Shown: piece after piece, positions 36,570 through 47,269 of the stretch | Position numbering within the stretch: position 1 is the first letter of the stretch | Layout: each line of letters begins with the position of its first letter | Source of the DNA: Anthonomus grandis grandis | Taxonomy: Eukaryota > Arthropoda > Insecta > Coleoptera > Curculionidae | Reading direction: 5' to 3' | DNA length: 64,000 nt | Assembly (NCBI RefSeq): GCF_022605725.1 | Contig: NC_065556.1 | Coordinates: forward strand, 5,952,001-6,016,000 | The notes under the pieces: generated by a model | What the model was told of the DNA's origin: nothing | What the model saw: only the letters and a program-made list of their open reading frames with translations | Databases searched by the model: none | Made by a program: the position numbers and the translations under genes

Positions 36570-37260
36570 TAAGTTAGCAAAACTCCAATCTTCTAGCAAG
36601 ATCGTCTTCATGAAGCTCATGGACAAATTTTATTTTGTACTGGTGAAATTTATTGTCTTGTAAAATTCTTTCTACTAATGAGCAAGTAAGTCCTAAAGAA
36701 ATAGCCAGTCCATGAGTGCTTTGGGTGTTGTTAAGTACTACATGTTCCATAACTCCTATTTCTCTGGCTTCATTTTGAACTAGTCGATTTGCTCGATGAC
36801 AAAATGACTGTCAAATTTTATTATCAACTTAGCCACATACTTATCACTAACATTTTTCCCTATATGTAATGTAAACGTAAGCAACCCGACAATAGCTCCT
36901 GCAATTCTTCCATTTTGGTAATACGGTTTTGTTACTACAACTCACATGCAAAAATAAAAACATTGCCTAGAAGGCTAACGCTTATTATAAAGCATTAGTG
37001 GCTGGTACTCGTAGTAGAAATCTTTCGATTTTAAATGCCTCCATAAGAAAAATTTAAGTGGCGCCAGATCAGGCATTTGGCATCCAATATTTCAAATCCA
37101 AAGAAAGTTTTTATCCCAAAATTGGTAGTGAAAATATCATCTGGAATATCTTCTAGAACGACATTTACTAACAATATTTTGCTGAATAATAGTTTCTAAT
37201 AACTCAATCTTATAGTAGTCCCTGACTTGTTCTATAAGAAAACTTTATGCGCTTAGATTT
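36570..37260 (-). pseudogene. Scrambled mariner-type transposase remnants
   Basis: Minus-strand pieces include MEELQELLSG (about 36915), LNNTQSTHGLAISLGLTCSL (about 36740, the helix-turn-helix region) and NKFHQYKIKFVHELHEDD (about 36650-36600), all N-terminal. The C-terminal block MPDLAPLKFFLWRHLKSKDF lies at about 37070-37015, on the wrong side for one collinear gene. So the copy is rearranged, or two fragments sit side by side. Numerous stops. Confidence 0.5.
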
Positions 37261-39267
37261 TTTAATATCCACACATCTACATAAAATACTTTATATTTAT
37301 CCTCGTACTTCTATAAATTCATCAACTTTAATATTTATAACATTTCAAGGGTACCATTTCACGATATTTAGTCATAAGTTTATTACGTATATTTGAGATA
37401 ATTATCAGCATAATTCATAGATATAATTCTTTATAAGACAATGCAGTTACTCTAGCACAATCGTTATTTCTAAAAGAAATTAAAATTAATTTAACTTTCT
37501 GTTAAATAGTATTCATGTAAGTCATTTTAAACTATAAAAATGCAGCAAACTTTAATTTTTATAATGTTAAGTTAGTTAATCGATATTAAAAGAGAATAAA
37601 AAAAGTGTCAATTTCCTATATACATCAGTTAAAATTCAGGCGTTACAAGCAAGTTGAAAGATCCTTTATATAGGGGTTATAGTCCAGGCAGTAGGGCTTT
37701 TTACCTTGCAAAAGGTGGGGTAGAAGTTGTTTTGGAATATGTTAGTTACGGGTAGACTCTGACCAAAAATACAAAATTTCGACCTTGGGGGAAGACCGCG
37801 CGCGTCGCCATCTTGGATTACACATACAAAAAAAAAATGGTTTTTTGGCATTATGTCCGTAATGGTTAATTTTACGACAAAGTATGATATAAACAAAATT
37901 AAAGAAAACAAAATTTCCCACATTTTATGTATTTACACTTTTTTTTTACCTCTAATATACAAAGATTTACACGGACACAAATATGAAGTTCTTTAAAAAA
38001 AAACTTCCATTTTTTAGTTTAAAAAATATGTTTTAGCTATTTCAGTAATTTTGTTACCCTTGTTACAAGAGGTGATATTTTTTCGCTATCGTTGACAGTA
38101 AAATGTCATATTTATTTAAATATCTCTCACGAAATTGAAACAATACTCAGTTTGCAATGCAAACTGAAAGCTTATTTCCACACCACCATGAGGTAAAGCT
38201 AATCGGCGCGTTTTTTTACCGTGGTGTCCCCTGTAGGCCTACTCCACATATATCACTTTTCATTTACGTTTCAGTTTCTCTTTTAGATGGTCATTACCAG
38301 TTCTTTGGATAATTGGGTTCTCAATTGATAATAGTTTCTCATCCTCGTCCTCGCTGTCGATGAGAACCTCTGTGGCATTGTCGCATGTCTGACCATTATA
38401 GAATCTACACATAATAGAGCAATTCAGTTCAGCTTTTTTGCAGCTACATGCTCCTCCGCACCCTTTTTTACAATGACATGAAATAATTTTTAATAATATT
38501 TCTGGAGCTGATTCCTCTGTCATAGTTACGGGAGAAAAACCATTTGCACCAGGTTTCCATCCCCAGTCGTCTGCCTTTTTTTGGATTCCATATCAATGTT
38601 GAACTTGATGATATGTTCGAAATGAATGATACCGTGCGGCGTTCCTAGTTGGTGGGAGAAAGGCAAGATTAAATCTATTTTTTGCGGATGATCTTACAAA
38701 AAATTTGTATCGAAGTTCTTCTAGGGTCTCTTTTTCCATGTCACCGCCATACAAAGCGACAAGAAACTGTGCTCCTCTTTCCTCAATACATACTGGTGTG
38801 GCGTCATGTTGTTTAAAGACGTCAATGATGCCAGTGAGTTTGGGGTATTTTTGAATAATTGATAAAAATTTCAGTTTTCCTTGGTTAAAAAAGGACGATG
38901 TTGTGTCACAGCCACTAAACGCATGAAGGAAGAGAATGTTCTTAGCTGCCTCTTTTTGTTGTAAGCCCTTTGCAGAGTACACTCTTTTAGGATTTTTACC
39001 TCTCCCAGGTTTGCAAAAGTAAATGTTGTCTAGATGTGGCGACATCAACGCTGTTAGTAGAACTAAAAGATCCACGTCTTCTCCGATGATGAAAACTGCA
39101 TCAAATGTTGATCCTAAGGAAATCGCTGTATTCACAATCATAACATTAGGATCTTCTTCAGCCTGCTTAACTGTAATAGTAGTTTCTTTAAATTTTTTTG
39201 TCAACATCGAAATCAGGCGAAGTTTGTTGCTTTCATTGTCTAAAAATCGTTCTTGCAAAACTTGAAC

Positions 39268-40827
39268 CACAGCATAAAGAAACCAGCAGTCTCACTCCGC
39301 TCGAAAATGTAAGCGAACTAATAGCATCCTTAGCCATGCCGCAGCCATGTTCTCCGGATGCCGAGCTCACTGTTTATCGAACTGTGTTCATAGGTGTATC
39401 GCCTAGTTCAGCGCCGTACTTAGTGACTATTTTAATAGCATTTTTACAAAGTTTTTTATAAAAACTTTTGTATTAAAAGAGGGGTATGTCAAAAATTATT
39501 AATGAAGCAAAATAATTGACTTTGCCAAAGTTTTTAATAGCTGCAAATTTGGCTGTATGGCTTAAATAACATAATTAAGCATCAATTAAAGTTGCAGCAA
39601 TGTAATATATTTTTTTTCGATTTTTAAGGACATTATTTATATTTCTGCCATTTTAACAGTGTTGCCATATTTAAAAGAGTTGCAAAATTGTATACTTTTA
39701 CTTTAGTTGGTACTTAATAATATAACAAAAATTCGCAAATGTTAGAATTGTTTTGAATTGTTGCCAACTATTTGTCTTTATTTATTGGCCTAAGAGTTTC
39801 TATTTGTTTTGATATATTACTTTATTTGTATAATTAGTTATCCTTAAACTACTATGTAGTCAGATGTTAATCTAAAAGCGTTACTATACAGGGTGTTAAT
39901 TAAGTATGTACCATAAATTATTTAACAGGCGATTGTTTGAGTAATTTTAAGACAAAAAGTTCATATGAACATAGGTCCGCAAGTTCTCTGGCGGTGTTAT
40001 TTATAACATTAAGAAGCTAATTTACCCCTAACATGATTAAATTTATTAGGTCCAGTGTAATCTCGAACGGGACCTGAAGAAATATTTGTGGCAAAAAAAT
40101 TGGGGCACCTCAATTTTGTGCCATTTTTAATATGTTATTTGATATACTCAAATAAAAATACAACTTTTTCGTATCTCGCTATTTTTCGAGAAAAAAAAAG
40201 TCCACTTAATTGCATATCCCTGGATCACACAAGGAATTTGGGGAAAAGTTTCATTTGGAATTTATTATTAACTAAGCAACATACGAAAAAAATTCAAGAG
40301 ACAGAAAAGTTTTATTTGTATAATCCACAGAACATAATAAAAATTGCACAAAAGTCAGTGGCATATATTTTAGTTGTTGTTAAATTTTAACACCCTGTAT
40401 ATTGAAAACGAAGAATTTCTGGACATATGTTTATATGAACTTTTGGTTTTAAAATTACTCAAAGAATGGTCTCGTAAATTTATGGTACATACCTAATTAA
40501 CTTCCTGCACGTATTATTCTATATCGTCGTTGTTAGATGTAGAAATGCGATGTTTATTTTTGTTTAAATATTTTGTTAATGTATGAACTTTATTTATATT
40601 AAAAAATCAATATTTGTACTATGTAGGTATTTTTATTTTACAAGATAATAACATCTAAAAAAATGTTTAAGTCCGGCTCTAGCCAAGGCAAAAGCCGCGT
40701 GGACCGTAGCGAGTGTCCCTACTATAAGCAAAAATGCCTCGCCTGCGTTAGTACACATGCACCGAACTCGCTTATTCAAGCCAATGTATTTTTATTGAAG
40801 TGCGACTGCTGGTTTCTTTATGCTGTG
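39268..40827. mobile_element. Non-autonomous hAT-like element, copy 1 (8-bp duplication)
   Basis: A 23-bp terminal inverted repeat starting CACAGCATAAAG (39268-39290) is matched exactly at 40805-40827. ACTTGAAC is duplicated on both sides (39260-39267 and 40828-40835). An 8-bp duplication is typical of hAT (also P) elements. Subterminal sequence is GC-richer and homologous to 62645-63250. There is no transposase inside. This copy holds a mariner-type MITE (39889-40507) and about 400 bases missing from copy 2. Removing element and duplication rejoins the nuclease gene in frame. Confidence 0.85.
39889..40507. mobile_element. Nested mariner-type MITE with ~100-bp inverted repeats
   Basis: The left arm starts CAGGGTGTTAATTAAG after TA (39887-39888). 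Its reverse complement, diverged, runs from about 40408 to 40507, where the end has become CTTCCTG followed by CA. The arms share GTATGTACCATAAATT, TTTGAGTAATTTTAA and AAAAGTTCATAT. A second CACCCTG followed by TA occurs at 40391-40397 just inside the right arm. No coding sequence. The right arm is also present in the hAT-like copy at 62645-63250, so this insertion is older than the dispersal of that family. Confidence 0.7.
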
Positions 40828-41840
40828 ACTTGAACCAACATTGATTCCTCAAAAATAACATCGACAGTTGTTTGCCTCTTTGATCGGCGGCGGCGTAGTC
40901 GTTCTGCTGCCTTTGTACTTCTTTGGCGACTTTCCGGATATCCATCAAAAACAACGACTGCATTGGAACCATAGTGATTTTTTGCATACTGAATATATTT
41001 TTCGCATATTGACTTGAAAGAATCATTACGATGCCATAGAACTTTGTGTAACAGATATCCTTCATCCACAACATTGATTTTGTTATGAATATATTGATTT
41101 TGTTATGTACCAAAATGTCAGATCGACACTTTCGGTACATTGCGTAAATGCAGAACCTAACGATGATTTCGTACCTTTACGTATTCCGTCTTCTGAGAAA
41201 AGTAACAGAGGAAATGGAGAAAGCTCAAATTTAAGGTAATTCTTCAACTCGTCGTCAAATTTCTTCGTAATGCAGATTCTCTGAAATAATATTAGTGGGT
41301 TTATAGGAACTGTTTCCTCGCCGACTTTTATGCTATACTATTAACCGCTATTAATGGAGTAATTTTATCCTTGCGTTTGAATTTAGTTGCCTCGAAATTT
41401 TCACACGTTTTAATGATGTTGAACATTCGATCAGTACCTATTTCTCTAGATAAATGGCAGTTTATGTTTTCATCTCCAACAAGGCCAGTACTTATGGAAA
41501 CAAGCGCATTCATTTTGGGAAAGGGGTAATGCTGAGAAAACCAATTCAATAGTTTTTTTAAGTCTTCATCTAGTAACACGTGAAGTTCTAGCATCGACGT
41601 GTTGCTCAGATGTCTCTAGATGAACGTGACAATATTTTTCAATTCCGTCACAAACATTGTGCAAAGAAATCATTCCTAAAGTCCACAAAGCTAGTATGCT
41701 ATCACTAACACCACGACCACGAGTAAGGCCCCATTGCTATGCATCATTCTCATCAAAGTTTGTTCAATGGTCATGTCAGACCAAATATACTTTAATATAA
41801 TAGACCAAATATACTTAAATATACTTTATATAGGGGTTAT

Positions 41841-43774
41841 TATTAAATTCCTTTCATATTTCAAATCTTAAAAGTAATTATTAGCGCCATGTAGGAGTTG
41901 TTTTTTTAAAATTAAAAATCAGTGCATGCCAGCGTTTTTGTTTGTTAATAAAAAAGTTCAAGTACTTAGATACATACACAATATTATTGTTAGTATTAAT
42001 ATTATTGATGGGAATAATTTATTGATGGAATAAAAGGCCACTTCTTCTTTCCCTATTTTATAAATATTACCACTGCGTGTAAGTGCATGTCTTTGTCTAT
42101 TAAGATTCTTTTTTTAATGACTATATATTTTAAAATAAAAGAAATAGTCGGTGTCAAAAAATAACAAGTGAACAACAAATAAAAACAATTTACTGGCAGC
42201 AAAAACAATAACAACTAATCAACAGAAATTCGATAAAAACGAGCAAACAATAAAAATGTAAATTTCGCATATACGTAGAATGATTGCCGAGGCACTTGTC
42301 CAATTACTATGGTCGCCCCTAGGCACCACATGATGATGGAGGAAACCTTAGTCCTTAATAATGTCAGGCTAGTTATTCAATTAGATTAGGAGTATCCGAG
42401 CGTTAAATACGAAATTTTACTACGTTGTCATATTGCTCAGATCGGAGGTGTCAAATGAATTAATTATTTCAGTGTTACGAAATAGATATTAAAGAAATTA
42501 GTAGTAATTATCTAAGTAGCGTAATTGAACTTGGTTTTTTTTGCTGGGAAATTTGTCAGGCAATAGCTATGGTAAAAATCATATTATTTCAATAATCTGG
42601 TTATATTTTAAATTATAAATCGTTCATAATTGTTTACAATTTTAAAACAGCGCATTTGGAACATTGCATATCTCATAATCATGACCTGTTATTCGATTTA
42701 GCAGTATAAAGTCTGAAACCTGAAACGCGATTTGTGAGTGATCGCAAATAAGATGATTATATTAAATGAAATATATTTTATACATTTATTAATATCACTA
42801 TTATCTATTATTAAATATTTCCCTGGTATCTTATATGATTTCTTCTTTTGTATATTCAAGTTTTAAAAATGTTTATATGTATGCTTTAGTGATTCCAATA
42901 TTAATTTTGAAATTTTGTTAAAAAAAAAACAAATTATATTAAAATTATTTTTTTTTAAATTTTGGTTTGACAACATAAATTAGAAATTATTTATGTGTTA
43001 AATCAACTTCCGGCAAAACCATCTAATAAATGACAATTTTAGCTCTCTCCATCCTGACGCTCTAAAAGTATTTTATATAAGTAGGTAGTTATTTAACTAT
43101 TAAAATTACTGAATTAAAATACTCACAAGGGAACCAGGTATTTAAGCGAAATTAAGACTTTTAGAAGCAGAACTAATGACAAAACGATTAAAAAAATTAC
43201 ATTGCCACTTTATTATCTTTCAATAAATAATCAAACGCTGATGAAAACTTTAGTGCATTCTTATGCATGTTTTCGAGCTAGTCAATGAAGCTTTTCTTTT
43301 ATTTTTTGATGTAGTAATTCAATGAGGGCCCGGTAAGGTAAAACCTTGGTTGGCAGCTAAATAATAAAGGAAGATAAATTTGTAAGTTATCTGCATACTC
43401 TCTGTGCCTCTTTAAAGCTAAATACGAATATTAAGACATATTATCAGAGTATGCTAAAAAATTATATGCCATTAAAATGGCAATTTTATATATATAGTTA
43501 TATATATCATTTTATGTACTTTAAACTTTAAGACTTATGTCAACTTTTCGGCTTATATTAAGCCTTCTTCAGAGTAACCTGAAAGAAAAATACAATCAGT
43601 AAATCAATTACAAAATATCTTAAATAGCTATATAGTTATCACTATTACTATTTTGTAATCAAAACTAACAACTAGCAATTAAAATAAATTCATTACAATG
43701 TCTAAAATTGGGTAATTAAAATTGTAAAAATACAATTCAAAATAAAAACAAAAGCCGTTACGTAATAGTTGGAT
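41841..43774. other. Non-coding stretch with a hairpin-like word near 43534
   Basis: AT-rich sequence. At 43531-43570, CTTTTCGGCTTATATTAAGCCTTC contains a short inverted repeat (GGCTTATATTAAGCC) next to TTCAGA, similar in layout to words at about 27836 and 52571. No gene recognised. Confidence 0.35.
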
Positions 43775-44065
43775 GATCATTATCCTAACCAGTGGATTAA
43801 AAGTAGAGGTCCTATTGTACCACGTAGATCCGCGGACCTAACACCTCTTGACTTCTTTTTGTGGGATTACATAAGATCTGTAGTTTTTAAAACCTAAGTC
43901 ACTAAAGCAACTCCAACATAGAATAGTTTAGGAATATCGTGCTATATTATAGAGAAACATTTGTAAATATAGGTAAAGAATTTGAAAGCAAGCTTTACTA
44001 TCGTCTTAAAAATAATGGAAATAATTTTCAATATTTAACTAAATTAAATAAAATAAGAAATGTTA
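43775..44065 (+). pseudogene. mariner-type transposase C-terminal fragment
   Basis: The plus strand reads YPNQWIKSRGPIVPRRSADL and TPLDFFLWDYIRSVVFKT, the third-Asp block of DD41D-like mariners, with Pro of SPDL changed to Ala. After a shift, YRETFVNIGKEFESKLYYRL and NNGNNFQYL fit the family's C-terminus. It is a separate copy from 3286-5203, as the sequence differs clearly. No ends seen. Confidence 0.6.
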
Positions 44066-44591
44066 AGTAGCATTTTCATTTATTGTCCTTGGTATAGCAG
44101 AGCAATATGGCACTTGGTACAGCAGCTTGGTTAACAAATAAGAATTTTCTGAAATGTGACTTTCTATAGTATTGAAAAGCATTTTTCGAGAGCTTTAATA
44201 TGATGTATCATGTCACGATCCTTCTTTTTATTTAAAATTTTAGGGATGTATCTCAACCTATCTAAGAGGTTCCAGATAAGGTTGAGCTGATATGTTTATT
44301 TTTGTTCCCCCTTCGTTTTATTGAAAGTGTTTTCATTGTTTTTTTTTTATTTCGTTTTTTGTTCCTAATATATGACCATTTCAAGTTTGTAAATTGTTAC
44401 TCTGCATGTATATTATTAGGTATCTAAACTAAATAAGTTCTATTTCATGAAGCGAAAGTTGTTTAAGTATGTTAAACCAAGACGTATTATTCTTTTTTCT
44501 AATTAATGCCATAAATATTTTAAGGCATAAATTAAGGCATCAGTAATAAAGAAAAATGTAGAAAGTGTTAAAGTTCAATTTTTGAGTTTTA

Positions 44592-47129
44592 TTCTTTCTG
44601 CGGCTACGGGGCATCGGTAAGGGGAACGCCGCCGTAAATAAAACATGGCTGATTTCATTCATCAAATGCCCAGTGGCGTGCGAAATTTTATAAAGTATTG
44701 AAAGTTGCAAAAATAATTCCGTAAAATTTAAATATTTTTTTTGTATTTGATGTATGTATTTTACAATACATATAGGTATTTTGAGATCATGATATACAGG
44801 GTGATCCAATGCGAAATACCCCCCCCCCCTGTTTCTTTCGTTAATGCTGTCTAGGGAGCAAATTAATTTGATATTATCAACCCCTTAACTTTGTTTTCTT
44901 AGTTTTTTTTTCGTTTCAACTCATTGAAAAAATACACTGTTTATAATTAAATTTTATTAATTCTTAAAATCATCTTCCTCTTCATTTATATCATCGTCAT
45001 CATCGTCACTGTCGTCGGTATCGTCATCACTAGCGGACTAAGTAATTATAATGGGTTCAATTTCCTCCATAATCTCATCTGTTTCCCAAAATATATCTTC
45101 AGCACCTCTAACATGTTGGAAAAATTTTTGCCAATCTTCCCTGGAAATTAATAAAATTGCTTCCTCAGTAATTTGTTTTAAGGTTAATAAGAGAAACTTT
45201 CCCGTGATATTTCTGCTTCTTATGATATATTCAACCTTTACCCAGGCCAATTCTATAGGATTTACTTCACACATATAAGGTGGTGTCCTAAGTGGGGTAT
45301 GTCCATGTGACTTGATAATCCTATCAATCACATCATTTTTTTGATCACTGAGGGGGTCTATGGAGGATAAATAAGATCAAAGAGATCGACTTTCCTGGCT
45401 TTTGGGTCATGATTTATGCCTGTAAGGAATAATTATATCGTAAAGTTGTTAGATAAAATGTCTTAAATATAGTATTTTTTTCTCAGGACCCATACCTCAA
45501 TATTTAAATTAAAGTTAGACTTATTTGACTACAAATTAAGACTTATTTTATTATATTTTGTACAAAACATGCTGCATATACCAAAATATCAATTTAATTA
45601 TTAACCTTTCTTTGTAAGCCAATTCGCTATATCTTGTTTTAGAGCTGATTTGGTTGGAGTCTTATCTTCCTGAACAGAATAATAGGGAGCATTATCCAAG
45701 ACAATAACCGAGTTGGTAGGAATGTTAGGAAGAAGTTTTTCAGAAGTCCAACTTTGAATATTAAACAGGCATTTTTAATAAAGCCATTTTCAGAACCTGC
45801 ATGTACAACTATAAGTCGACCTAAAATTTTATTTCAAATTCAGTGATATAAAACATCATTATAAATATTACAAATTATATTCCACAACCACATTATATAG
45901 CAAAATATTTACTTTAATTAATTAGATTATTCCTTACCTGTAGATGATATATTACTAATGACTCCGGAAATGGTATTACTCTGCCAACATTTCTTAAAAG
46001 TCAGGTCATTGTCTATCTATGTTTCGTCCAAATAAATAATATTTCGTCCCTCTTGCCGATGTTTTCGAATTTCCCGAAGGTACTTATATCTCAGAGTTCA
46101 GATATTAGGCCGCTCCATCAACACTTTTCTTTTATTTTGGCATTTACGACAATAAAATCCATTGGATTTTAGCAATCTTCTTAGTGTCTCTCGGCAATAG
46201 GGAAAGTTGCCATCTTTCCGCAATTTTTGAAGTAATTTTCTTGTGCTTGGCACAACCTTAAACTCTAAATAAAACCTATTAATAAGATGTCTTATTATTT
46301 GGAAGTCGAAATTTTCGTTCTTTTCCACTAAGGTCAGGCTGGATCTTTTTTTTTTCCTGGAGTCGAAAGCATTTTATTGGGGTCCGTTTCCATCCTTTCA
46401 ACATCTTCTTTGTGAATTTTTTTGACACTGGAAATGCCGACGCCAATGCCGACATGCGACACTCTTTCCAATCTTCGCTTTACTGGCAATTTATAACAGT
46501 TATTTGTTGCTTCTTCAGCGCAAATTCTATAAACACAAAAAAAGGTGGGCTGTTTAAAAAACAAATTATTATTATTTTTAAGTAGAATTAATTTTTAAAA
46601 AATCTTTTCGCGACCTGAAAAAGTATTTTTATTTTTTCGTGACTGGAATGATGGTTGAATTCATATTTTATTAAACTGAAACAGATACATAGTTTAAATG
46701 AAAATTTCTTACCTATAAACATTTGCCACCACCTCTTTTGCCTGACTATTTAGTGTCTTTCCACGTGTAAATTTGTTCATAAATAACAAATTTACAAAGT
46801 TCAAAATTTTAACAAAAATCTCAATGTCAACGATAAAATAAGCACAAAACTATTAACAAAAGTATCATACAACAAATATTAAGATAACAAAACAACGAAT
46901 AATACAACTTAAACGAGACGTAAATAAACACACTGCTAAGCTATCACTAAAGGCAAAAAAGGAAAAAAGCTCCGCCACTAAAATAAATCCATAAAAATCG
47001 AGATAGACAGAAAAGCACGTGGCAGCCCGCGACTCTTTGCTCAATCGCAACCGGAACGTCTCCATAGCAACGAAACGTTAACCAATTGCAACGTGCCATA
47101 CTGCATTCCTTTCGTAGCCGCAGAAAGAA
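44592..47129 (-). mobile_element. Tc1/mariner-type element with 17-bp inverted ends and TA duplication
   Basis: TTCTTTCTGCGGCTACG at 44592 is mirrored exactly by CGTAGCCGCAGAAAGAA ending at 47129, with TA outside both ends (44590-44591, 47130-47131). The 2538-bp interior carries a minus-strand spliced transposase gene (46780-45038). A C-run at about 44819-44829 near a TACAGGGTG word suggests a small secondary insertion inside the left part. A remnant of a related end occurs at about 36150. Confidence 0.85.
45038..46780 (-). pseudogene. Spliced IS630/Tc1-type DDE transposase, four exons, broken
   Basis: Exon 1 (46780-46713) encodes MNKFTRGKTLNSQAKEVVAN and ends AG|GTAAG. Exon 2 (46526-45938) holds a helix-turn-helix region, LLKSNGFYCRKCQNKRKVLM and the first Asp in NIIYLDET, ending ACAG|GTAAGG. 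Exon 3 (45820-45606) has RLIVVHAGSENGF and the second Asp in SVIVLDNAPYYS. Exon 4 (45419-45038) has HGHTPLRTPPYMCEVNPIEL with the final Glu. Junctions are in matching phase and obey GT-AG. Lesions are stops (after RPNI, after LDET), a deletion within exon 3 and a shift near 45365. The D-to-E distance is about 85 residues, far beyond the 34 of Tc1. I recognise the type as common in insects but know no family name. Confidence 0.75.
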
Positions 47130-47269
47130 TAGCCAGACTGTACATTAATTAGATTTGAATATGAGTTATAATATAAGTTATATGCTTTTTATTAATATTG
47201 TTTTTGTATTTTCTTATGTTTATCATTATATAAAACTAATCTTTTTTGTTGTTATTTCGAATATCAATA

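Larger units (their letters stand above)
38260..41795 (-). pseudogene. PIN/XPG-like nuclease-type protein with Cys-rich tail, split by an insertion
   Basis: Read leftward from SDMTIEQTLMRMMHS (about 41780): ALTRGRGVSDSILALW, SEQHVDARTSRVTR, GLVGDENINCHLSREIGT (about 41480), INPLILFQRICITKKFDDEL (other frame, about 41310-41250), LLHKVLWHRNDSF (about 41055), VVVFDGYPESRQRSTKAAER (about 40950), then the insertion (40827-39268). It resumes at QERFLDNESNKLRLISML, with AEEDPNVMIVNTA, IIGEDVDLLVLLTALMSP (about 39085), FLHAFSGCDTTSSFFNQGK (about 38935) and RYHSFRTYHQVQH. A final cluster, CHCKKGCGGACSCKKAELNC (about 38490-38430), resembles a CXC zinc cluster. The spaced acidic residues (FDGY, EED, GEDVD) suggest a PIN/XPG nuclease fold; this is inference. 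An in-frame TGA at about 38598 and several 5' shifts add to the damage. Confidence 0.7.
37664..41840 (-). mobile_element. Putative mobile unit carrying an XPG-like nuclease gene
   Basis: An exact 17-bp direct repeat (CTTTATATAGGGGTTAT at 37664-37680 and 41824-41840) brackets a single minus-strand pseudogene and about 580 bases of 3' non-coding sequence. I recognise this gene type as high-copy in insect genomes, as expected of a transposon passenger or transposase. Nucleases of the XPG class are described in Academ DNA transposons, which is the best guess here but unproven. The right end may be truncated, because the protein start is missing. Inverted termini were not found. Confidence 0.4.

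Noticed and set aside
37664..41840. The 17-bp direct repeats as tiny LTRs
   Set aside because: Too short, and the enclosed gene has no retroelement domains.
42280..42400. GC-richer patch at 42280-42400 as a possible tRNA or exon
   Set aside because: No cloverleaf could be drawn and no splice-bounded frame was convincing.
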